Positions 35,133 to 40,902 of a DNA stretch of 40,902 nucleotides are shown in pieces. A model generated the notes under the pieces. It was not told the DNA's origin, ran no database searches, and saw only the letters and a program-made list of their open reading frames with translations. How positions within the stretch are numbered: the first letter of the stretch is position 1; each line of letters begins with the position of its first letter. Origin of the DNA: Microbacteriaceae bacterium (GTDB lineage: Bacteria; Actinomycetota; Actinomycetes; Actinomycetales; Microbacteriaceae). Location: the NCBI GenBank assembly GCA_014378715.1, contig JACMNE010000117.1, forward strand, positions 1 through 40,902, in the 5' to 3' direction. The position numbers were made by a program, and so were the translations under genes.

Positions 35133-35669
35133 CTACTTACCACTCTTTCCGGCCTTGCGGCGGACTACCTCGCCTGCGTAACGCACACCCTTGCCCTTGT
35201 ACGGCTCCGGCTTGCGCAACTTACGAATGTTTGCGGCGACTTCTCCAACGGCCTGCTTGTCGATGCCATGCACCGTCAGCTTGGTGTTGCCCTCGACTGC
35301 GAAGGAGATGCCCGCGGGGGGTACCACGGTGACGGAGTGCGAGAAGCCCAGGGCGAACTCGAGGTTCTCTCCCTTGGCGAGCACCCGGTAGCCGGTACCG
35401 ACGATCTCGAGCCCCTTGGAGTAACCCGTGGTGACACCGATGATCTGGTTGGCAATCAGGGTGCGCGTCAGGCCGTGCAGCGAGCGCGATTCGCGCTCGT
35501 CATTCGGGCGGGTGACGAGCACCTGGTCGCCGTCGAGGCTGACCTCGATCGGGCGGGCGACGGTGAGCGCGAGCTCACCCTTCGGACCCTTGACGGTGAC
35601 GGCTGAGCCGTCGACCGTGACGTTGACGCCGGCCGGGACCGGGATGGGGAGTCTTCCGATTCGTGACAT
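35133..35669 (-). CDS. rplF: 50S ribosomal protein L6
   Basis: The 178 residues begin [15 protein letters not shown], with [12 protein letters not shown], the second repeat [20 protein letters not shown], and the conserved C-terminal [21 protein letters not shown]6 sits near the factor-binding site of the 50S subunit. It starts 6 bases after rpsH and ends 1 base before rplR. Confidence 0.97.
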   Translation of the reverse strand: MSRIGRLPIPVPAGVNVTVDGSAVTVKGPKGELALTVARPIEVSLDGDQVLVTRPNDERESRSLHGLTRTLIANQIIGVTTGYSKGLEIVGTGYRVLAKGENLEFALGFSHSVTVVPPAGISFAVEGNTKLTVHGIDKQAVGEVAANIRKLRKPEPYKGKGVRYAGEVVRRKAGKSGK

Positions 35670-35675
35670 CTGTGA

Positions 35676-36074
35676 TTACCACACGTAGGCGAGGACTTCC
35701 CCACCCACGCCTTTCGAGGTTGCCTGGCGGTCCGTGAGGAGGCCGGATGAAGTCGACAGGATTGCGACGCCGAGGCCGCCGAGAACGTTGGGGATCTCGG
35801 TGGACTTCGCGTAAACGCGCAGTCCGGGCTTGGAGACGCGCTTGATGCCCGCAATGGAGCGCTCGCGGTTCGGGCCGTACTTGAGGTCGATGGTCAGCGT
35901 CTTTCCGACGCGCGCGTCCTCAACCTTCCAGCTGGCGATGTAGCCCTCGGACTTGAGGATCTCAGCGATGTGCGACTTGAGGTTGCTGCTCGGCATCGAC
36001 ACGGTTTCGTGGAAGGCCGAGTTCGCGTTACGCAGTCTGGTCAGCAGGTCTGCGACCGGATCTGTCATTGTCAT
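35676..36074 (-). CDS. rpsH: 30S ribosomal protein S8
   Basis: In these 132 residues, [55 protein letters not shown] and [19 protein letters not shown] identify S8. S8 binds the central domain of 16S rRNA and represses the spc operon in enteric bacteria. The ATG at 36074 follows AAGGAAA; a second ATG two codons in is possible. The 78-base gap from rplE has no room for rpsN, which sits here in many bacteria. Confidence 0.97.
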   Translation of the reverse strand: MTMTDPVADLLTRLRNANSAFHETVSMPSSNLKSHIAEILKSEGYIASWKVEDARVGKTLTIDLKYGPNRERSIAGIKRVSKPGLRVYAKSTEIPNVLGGLGVAILSTSSGLLTDRQATSKGVGGEVLAYVW

Positions 36075-36152
36075 ATCAGGTGTTTCCTTGTCTCGTCTGG
36101 TTTCCTCACCCGTTACACGGATGACGACCTGGTCGATTGGTGGAGCGGGGAA

Positions 36153-36746
36153 TTACGGGGTGTTCTGGGCGTTGCGGAACGGGAAGCCGAGTGCCTTGAG
36201 CAGCGCGCGGCCTTCCTCGTCGTTGCGAGCCGTGGTGACGAGCGTGATGTCGAACCCACGCACGCGGTCGATCTTGTCCTGGTCGATCTCGTGGAACATG
36301 GACTGCTCGTTGAGGCCGAAGGTGTAGTTGCCGTTGCCGTCGAACTGCTTGTCCGACAGGCCGCGGAAGTCGCGGATACGCGGGAGGGCGAGCGACAGCA
36401 GCCGGTCGAGGAACTCCCATGCGCGGTCGCCCCGCAGGGTGACGTGCGCGCCGATGGCCTGCCCCTCACGCAGTTTGAACTGCGCGATCGACTTGCGGGC
36501 GAGCGTGACCTGAGGCTTCTGGCCGGTGATCGCCGTGAGGTCCTTGACGGCCCCATCGATGATCTTGCCGTCGCGGGCAGCCTCGCCGACACCCGTGTTG
36601 ACGACGATCTTCACGAGTCCGGGCACCTGGTGCACGTTCGTGAAGCCGAAATCCTTCTGGAGCTGAGCAGAGATCTCGGTGAGGTACTTCTGCTTCAGGC
36701 GCGGCTGGATCTTGCCAGCCGGCGCAGCGGTTGCGGTGTCAGTCAT
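36153..36746 (-). CDS. rplE: 50S ribosomal protein L5
   Basis: The 197 residues have an N-terminal extension of about 15 residues ([15 protein letters not shown]). The L5 body follows with [43 protein letters not shown] (written in part: [15 protein letters not shown]), [15 protein letters not shown] and [18 protein letters not shown]5 binds 5S rRNA and contacts P-site tRNA. The ATG shares a base with the rplX stop (TAATG). Confidence 0.97.
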   Translation of the reverse strand: MTDTATAAPAGKIQPRLKQKYLTEISAQLQKDFGFTNVHQVPGLVKIVVNTGVGEAARDGKIIDGAVKDLTAITGQKPQVTLARKSIAQFKLREGQAIGAHVTLRGDRAWEFLDRLLSLALPRIRDFRGLSDKQFDGNGNYTFGLNEQSMFHEIDQDKIDRVRGFDITLVTTARNDEEGRALLKALGFPFRNAQNTP

Positions 36747-37105
36747 TACAGGTCCTCACCTGACTTCTTGGAGTAGCGGATGCGGACGGTCTTGGTGACG
36801 CCGTCCTTCTCCACTTCCTCGAGGCGGAATCCGACGCGTGTCGGCTTCTTGGTCTTGGGGTCGACGATCGCGACGTTCGACACGTGGATCGGAGCCTCCT
36901 GCTGCTCGATGCCCCCGGTCTTGCTGCCGCGCTGCGTCTGTCCGACGCGCACGTGCTTGGTCACGAAGTTGATGCCCTCGACGATGACGCGGTTGCGCTC
37001 GACGAGGACCTCGAGGACGCGCCCCTGCTTGCCGCGGTCGCCGCCGCGGTCTTGGCGACGGCCGTTGAGGACCTGGACCAGGTCACCCTTTTTGATGTTT
37101 GCCAT
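36746..37105 (-). CDS. rplX: 50S ribosomal protein L24
   Basis: The 119 residues contain the KOW motif near the N-terminus ([17 protein letters not shown], then [20 protein letters not shown]) and the [20 protein letters not shown] block. The KOW loop holds an Arg/Asp/Gly insertion (RRQDRGGDR) relative to short L24 proteins. L24 starts 50S assembly on 23S rRNA. It is 3 bases from rplN and overlaps rplE by one base. Confidence 0.97.
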   Translation of the reverse strand: MANIKKGDLVQVLNGRRQDRGGDRGKQGRVLEVLVERNRVIVEGINFVTKHVRVGQTQRGSKTGGIEQQEAPIHVSNVAIVDPKTKKPTRVGFRLEEVEKDGVTKTVRIRYSKKSGEDL

Positions 37106-37108
37106 GGG

Positions 37109-37477
37109 TTACAGCACCTCCGGTGCGAGCGAGATGATCTTCATGAACTTCTTGTCGCGAAGCTCACGACCGACCGGTCCGAAGATGCGGGTCCCCCTGG
37201 GGTCCCCGTCCGCCTTCAGGATGACGGCGGCGTTCTCGTCGAACTTGATATACGAACCGTCTGAGCGACGGGTCTCTTTCTTCGTGCGAACGATGACCGC
37301 CTTGACGACGTCACCCTTCTTGACATTGCCGCCGGGGATGGCGTCCTTGACGGTCGCGACGATGACATCGCCGAGACCGGCGTAGCGGCGGCCTGAGCCA
37401 CCGAGAACGCGAATCGTGAGCAGCATCTTGGCGCCGGTGTTGTCGGCGACCTTGAGGCGTGATTCCTGCTGAAGCAT
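37109..37477 (-). CDS. rplN: 50S ribosomal protein L14
   Basis: The 122 residues are the full L14: [17 protein letters not shown], the [21 protein letters not shown] region, [17 protein letters not shown] and [21 protein letters not shown]14 lies at the intersubunit face of the 50S subunit. It follows rpsQ after 32 bases and precedes rplX. Confidence 0.98.
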   Translation of the reverse strand: MLQQESRLKVADNTGAKMLLTIRVLGGSGRRYAGLGDVIVATVKDAIPGGNVKKGDVVKAVIVRTKKETRRSDGSYIKFDENAAVILKADGDPRGTRIFGPVGRELRDKKFMKIISLAPEVL

Positions 37478-37509
37478 CTGTTTCTCCTACTGGAAGTAAG
37501 CGCGGACGC

Positions 37510-37827
37510 CTACTTGGCCTTCTCGAGGATCTCGACGAGGCGCCAGCGCTTGGTGGCGCTGAGCGGACGGGTTTCGCTGATGAGGACCATGTCGCCGACT
37601 CCGGCGGAGTTGGCCTCATCGTGGACCTTGACCTTGGAGGTACGGCGGATGACCTTGCCGTACAGCGGGTGCTTCACGCGGTCTTCGACCTCGACGACGA
37701 TGGTCTTGTCCATCTTGTCGCTCGTGACGTAGCCCCGACGCTCCTTGCGGTGACCGCGAGCCGAGGCATCCTTGACGTCGTGAGCGGCGTGCTCGTGGCT
37801 CGTGCTTGTTTCCTTGGCCGTTGCCAT
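37510..37827 (-). CDS. rpsQ: 30S ribosomal protein S17
   Basis: The 105 residues: the S17 OB fold runs from [20 protein letters not shown] through [19 protein letters not shown] to [20 protein letters not shown]. About 25 extra N-terminal residues (His/Ala-rich) precede it. S17 binds the 5' domain of 16S rRNA. The ATG at 37827 shares a base with the rpmC stop. Confidence 0.97.
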   Translation of the reverse strand: MATAKETSTSHEHAAHDVKDASARGHRKERRGYVTSDKMDKTIVVEVEDRVKHPLYGKVIRRTSKVKVHDEANSAGVGDMVLISETRPLSATKRWRLVEILEKAK

Positions 37828-38186
37828 TACTTCGCCTCCTCTTTCTTGTCTGTGGTGTCTTCGGTGGTGGTGTCGGCGGTGACGGCGTCAGATGCGACAT
37901 CCGCCTTCGTGGTCTTCTTCTTCGCGGCCTTGGTCGCCTTGGGGGCGGCCTCGACCGGAGCGGGCGTGGCACGGATGCCCAGCGTGCGCTCGTGGATGAC
38001 CGTGTAGATCCGGGCGATGTCGCGCTTCACGGCGCGCAGGCGGCCGTGGCTCTCGAGCTGTCCGGTTGCCGACTGGAAGCGCAGGTTGAACAGCTCTTCC
38101 TTGGCCTTCTTGAGTTCTTCGACGAGTCGCTCGTCTTCGAAAGTGTCGAGCTCGACTGTGGCGAGCTCCTTGGAACCGATCGCCAT
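37827..38186 (-). CDS. rpmC: 50S ribosomal protein L29 with long C-terminal tail
   Basis: The first 72 of 119 residues are L29: [39 protein letters not shown] and [17 protein letters not shown]. The last 45 residues are an Ala/Lys run and then an Asp/Thr/Glu-rich tail, absent from typical 60-70-residue L29. A GCGGATGTCG copy lies in this tail. L29 sits at the tunnel exit, a docking site for SRP and trigger factor. The start at 38186 shares a base with the rplP stop. Confidence 0.96.
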   Translation of the reverse strand: MAIGSKELATVELDTFEDERLVEELKKAKEELFNLRFQSATGQLESHGRLRAVKRDIARIYTVIHERTLGIRATPAPVEAAPKATKAAKKKTTKADVASDAVTADTTTEDTTDKKEEAK

Positions 38187-38605
38187 TATGCGTCGCCCTC
38201 CTCGCGCTTGATGATGCGTGCCTTGAGGGGCAGCTTGTGAATGGCCCGAGTCATGGCTTCGCGGGCGACAGTCTCGGTGACGCCGCTGAGCTCGAAGAGC
38301 ACACGACCCGGCTTGACGTTGGCGATCCACCACTCGGGAGAACCCTTACCGGAACCCATGCGGGTCTCGGCAGGCTTCTTGGTGAGCGGGCGGTCGGGGT
38401 AGATGTTGATCCACACCTTCCCACCGCGCTTGACGTGACGCGTCATAGCGATACGAGCGGCTTCGATCTGGCGATTGGTGACATACGCAGACGTGAGCGC
38501 CTGGATGCCGTAGTCGCCGAACGAGACCGTCGTGCCACCGGTCGCCTGGCCACTGCGGCCGGGGTGGTGCTGCTTGCGGTGCTTGACCTTGCGGGGAATC
38601 AACAT
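38186..38605 (-). CDS. rplP: 50S ribosomal protein L16
   Basis: The 139 residues begin [20 protein letters not shown], then [28 protein letters not shown] (written in part: FGDYGIQAL), [20 protein letters not shown] and [19 protein letters not shown]16 helps shape the tRNA-binding region of the 50S subunit. It lies 2 bases after rpsC and overlaps rpmC by one base. Confidence 0.98.
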   Translation of the reverse strand: MLIPRKVKHRKQHHPGRSGQATGGTTVSFGDYGIQALTSAYVTNRQIEAARIAMTRHVKRGGKVWINIYPDRPLTKKPAETRMGSGKGSPEWWIANVKPGRVLFELSGVTETVAREAMTRAIHKLPLKARIIKREEGDA

Positions 38606-38607
38606 GG

Positions 38608-39402
38608 TTATGCCTCAGCTCCTACTGCTGCCGGGGCAGCTTCGGTACGGGGGGCTGGCGCGCCGGCACCGGCGCCACGACGCGGACGGTCGCCATCACG
38701 GCGGTCGTCACGACGGTCGGGGCGCGAAGACTTGGCGTTGGCCTGCTCGCGCGCGAGCTCCTTGTTGGTGATGTCGCCCTTGTAGATCCAGACCTTGACG
38801 CCGATCCGGCCGAAGGTCGTCTTGGCCTCGTAGAACCCGTAGTCGATGTTCGCGCGGAGGGTGTGCAGCGGAACGCGGCCCTCGCGGTAGAACTCCGAAC
38901 GGCTCATTTCAGCGCCGCCGAGGCGACCGGAGACCTGGATGCGGACACCCTTTGCTCCGGCGCGCTGGGCGCCCTGAAGTCCCTTGCGCATCGCACGACG
39001 GAACGCGACGCGAGCGGTGAGCTGCTCCGCGATCCCCTGTGCGACGAGCTGGGCCTCGGCCTCGGGGTTCTTGACCTCGAGGATGTTGAGCTGGATCTGC
39101 TTGCCGGAGAGCTTCTCGAGGTCGGAGCGGATCCGCTCGGCCTCGGCTCCACGACGACCGATCACAATGCCCGGACGGGCGGTGTGAATGTCGACGCGGA
39201 CGCGGTCGCGGGTGCGCTCGATCTCGATGCGAGCGACCCCCGCACGGTCGAGGCTCGTCTTGAGCAGGTTGCGGATCTTGATGTCCTCGGCGACGTAGTC
39301 GCTGTAACGCTGTCCGACCTTCGTGCTGTCCGAGAACCAACGCGACACGTGGTCGGTGGTGATTCCCAGGCGGAAGCCGTAGGGATTTACTTTCTGGCCC
39401 AT
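38608..39402 (-). CDS. rpsC: 30S ribosomal protein S3
   Basis: A 264-residue S3. It begins [20 protein letters not shown]. The KH domain contains [19 protein letters not shown], and the C-terminal domain has [20 protein letters not shown] and [12 protein letters not shown]. After about residue 222 comes an Arg/Asp-rich and then Ala/Pro-rich tail not needed for the fold. S3 is part of the mRNA entry site. The ATG at 39402 shares a base with the rplV stop. Confidence 0.97.
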   Translation of the reverse strand: MGQKVNPYGFRLGITTDHVSRWFSDSTKVGQRYSDYVAEDIKIRNLLKTSLDRAGVARIEIERTRDRVRVDIHTARPGIVIGRRGAEAERIRSDLEKLSGKQIQLNILEVKNPEAEAQLVAQGIAEQLTARVAFRRAMRKGLQGAQRAGAKGVRIQVSGRLGGAEMSRSEFYREGRVPLHTLRANIDYGFYEAKTTFGRIGVKVWIYKGDITNKELAREQANAKSSRPDRRDDRRDGDRPRRGAGAGAPAPRTEAAPAAVGAEA

Positions 39403-39800
39403 TACTTCTTTCCTGACTTCTTCGAAGCTGCGGCAACATCGGCGGTCTCGTCCGGCGTGGCCAAGACGATCGTGATGTGGCTGGTGCGCTTCAGGATCTG
39501 GAATGCGCGGCCCTGTGCTCTGGGCTGGAAGCGCTTGAGCGTTGTTCCCTCATCGACGAAAGCCGTTGAGACGAACAGGTCGGCCTCGTCCAGGTAGCTG
39601 TTGCTCGCATCGGCCTTGACCTTGGCGTTGGCCATGGCCGAGGCGACGAGCTTGTACACGGGCTCGCTGGCACCCTGGGGTGCGAACTTCAGGATGGCCA
39701 GGGCCTCCACTGCCTGCTTGCCGCGGATCATGTTGACGACGCGACGAGCTTTCGTGGGGGTCACGCGGATATGACGCACGCGTGCGATCGACTCCACCAT
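39402..39800 (-). CDS. rplV: 50S ribosomal protein L22
   Basis: The 132 residues: [20 protein letters not shown] at the N-terminus, [20 protein letters not shown], and the tunnel-lining hairpin region with [21 protein letters not shown]22 lines the exit tunnel; macrolide resistance changes occur in its hairpin in other bacteria. It lies 24 bases after rpsS and overlaps rpsC by one base. Confidence 0.97.
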   Translation of the reverse strand: MVESIARVRHIRVTPTKARRVVNMIRGKQAVEALAILKFAPQGASEPVYKLVASAMANAKVKADASNSYLDEADLFVSTAFVDEGTTLKRFQPRAQGRAFQILKRTSHITIVLATPDETADVAAASKKSGKK

Positions 39801-39824
39801 TTCTCTCCTCCTTACGTCGCCGCG

Positions 39825-40106
39825 CTAGCGGCGACGACCCTTCTTGTCGTCCTTCTCGTGTCCACGGAAGGTGCGGGTGGGGGCAAACTCTCCGAGCTTG
39901 TGCCCAACCATTGTCTCGGTGACGAACACCGGGATGTGCTTGCGACCGTCGTGCACCGCGATGGTGTGACCCAGCATGGCCGGGATGATCATCGAGCGGC
40001 GCGACCAGGTCTTGATCACGTTCTTGCTGCTTGCGGCGTTCGCGCCGACTACCTTGCGAAGAAGGTGGTCGTCAACGAAGGGGCCCTTCTTGAGACTGCG
40101 TGGCAT
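39825..40106 (-). CDS. rpsS: 30S ribosomal protein S19
   Basis: The 93 residues are a standard S19: [59 protein letters not shown] and [21 protein letters not shown]19 contacts the 30S head and intersubunit bridges. It is 12 bases after rplB and 24 before rplV. Confidence 0.98.
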   Translation of the reverse strand: MPRSLKKGPFVDDHLLRKVVGANAASSKNVIKTWSRRSMIIPAMLGHTIAVHDGRKHIPVFVTETMVGHKLGEFAPTRTFRGHEKDDKKGRRR

Positions 40107-40118
40107 CCTCTACAACTC

Positions 40119-40902
40119 CTACTTACGCTTCTTGCCGACGTTACGGCGGCGGACAATGAGCTTGTCGCTCTCCTTGTTGCGGTCCCGGGGACGGCCTTCC
40201 TTCTGGCCCCAGGGGCTCACAGGATGACGTCCACCGGAGGTCTTACCCTCACCACCACCGTGCGGGTGGTCGACGGGGTTCATGGCAACACCACGGACGG
40301 TCGGGCGGATGCCCTTCCAGCGTGAGCGACCGGCCTTGCCCCAGTTTATGTTCGACTGCTCGGCGTTGCCGACCTCGCCGATCGTGGCGCGGCAGCGTGC
40401 ATCGACGTTGCGGATTTCACCACTGGGCAGACGAAGCTGCGCGTAGGGGCCGTCCTTGGCGACGAGACGAACGGAGGCACCAGCGGAGCGTGCCATCTTG
40501 GCGCCGCCACCCGGCTTCAACTCGATCGCGTGAATAACGGTTCCCGTGGGGATGTTCTTCAGCGGCAGGTTGTTGCCCGGCTTGATGTCGGCGGAGGCGC
40601 CAGACTCGACGATGTCGCCCTGGGCCAGCTTGTTCGGCGCGATGATGTAGCGCTTGGTGCCGTCAAGGTAGTGCAGGAGCGCGATGCGTGCCGTGCGGTT
40701 GGGGTCGTACTCGATGTGAGCGACCTTGGCGTTGACGCCATCCTTGTCGTTACGACGGAAGTCGATCACACGGTACTGGCGCTTGTGGCCACCACCGATG
40801 TGACGCGTCGTGATGCGACCCTGGTTGTTACGTCCACCGCTCTTGGAGAGCGGGCGGAGCAGCGACTTCTCAGGAGTCGAGCGTGTGATTTCTGCGAAGT
40901 CC
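40119..40902 (-). CDS. rplB: 50S ribosomal protein L2 (5' end outside window)
   Basis: The open frame continues to the window edge, giving about 260 residues that start [20 protein letters not shown]. Compared with family members of about 279 residues, some 19 N-terminal residues are missing. [20 protein letters not shown], the [20 protein letters not shown] block with the histidine important for peptidyl transfer, and the basic end NVGKKRK are present. L2 is essential for subunit joining. An internal Met at 40769 is not the true start. Confidence 0.97.
   Translation of the reverse strand, partial: DFAEITRSTPEKSLLRPLSKSGGRNNQGRITTRHIGGGHKRQYRVIDFRRNDKDGVNAKVAHIEYDPNRTARIALLHYLDGTKRYIIAPNKLAQGDIVESGASADIKPGNNLPLKNIPTGTVIHAIELKPGGGAKMARSAGASVRLVAKDGPYAQLRLPSGEIRNVDARCRATIGEVGNAEQSNINWGKAGRSRWKGIRPTVRGVAMNPVDHPHGGGEGKTSGGRHPVSPWGQKEGRPRDRNKESDKLIVRRRNVGKKRK

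Overview
The window is one strand-biased stretch of a high-G+C actinobacterial chromosome, roughly two-thirds G+C by eye. Gene order and protein sequences fit the Micrococcales, most likely Microbacteriaceae. The clues are: the order rplM-rpsI-glmM-coaA-glmS-acpS-alr-tsaE-tsaB-rimI-tsaD-groES, low-complexity tails on several ribosomal proteins, GTG starts, 4-base ATGA/GTGA overlaps, and start codons placed 6-8 bases after a TANNNT hexamer with no Shine-Dalgarno. No rRNA, tRNA, CRISPR array, transposase or phage gene was seen.

Layout. 1-3.1 kb: the end of a branched-chain amino acid ABC ATPase (livF), facing two tandem paralogous solute-binding lipoproteins. 3.1-6.5 kb: rarD-like permease, a solo groES under two CIRCE sites, a SAM methyltransferase and a proline-rich membrane protein. 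6.5-12.7 kb: glmS-acpS-alr-tsaE-tsaB-rimI-tsaD, all transcribed leftward, serving cell-wall precursor supply, holo-ACP formation, the t6A37 tRNA modification and protein acetylation. coaA diverges from glmS. 13.9-17.5 kb: truA-rplM-rpsI-glmM. 17.5-19.4 kb: an acyltransferase-3/SGNH membrane protein on the opposite strand. 19.5-22.6 kb: infA-rpmJ-rpsM-rpsK-rpoA-rplQ. 22.8-30.4 kb: a mannitol PTS operon (EIIB-like, HPr, EI, EIICB-Mtl, EIIA-Mtl, mannitol-1-phosphate dehydrogenase) with a divergent PRD-type regulator. 30.4-40.9 kb: the S10/spc ribosomal cluster from rplB (cut by the window edge) to rplO, then secY-adk-map.

The mannitol block lies between map and infA, and the acyltransferase lies between rplQ and truA. 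Both pairs are usually neighbours in actinobacteria, so a normally continuous ribosomal superlocus is interrupted twice. The mannitol block carries both general PTS proteins and mannitol-specific parts, so it could run uptake, phosphorylation and oxidation to fructose-6-phosphate largely by itself. glmS, in the same window, consumes fructose-6-phosphate.

Two signals are not explained by genes. First, the 10-mer GCGGATGTCG occurs 16 times on either strand, in every reading frame and in spacers, where well under one copy would be expected by base composition. Second, a pair of inverted repeats built on TCCTGAATGATGA occupies two separate spacers between convergent genes (232-345 and 13831-13932). 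No other spacer longer than 300 bases lacks a gene.
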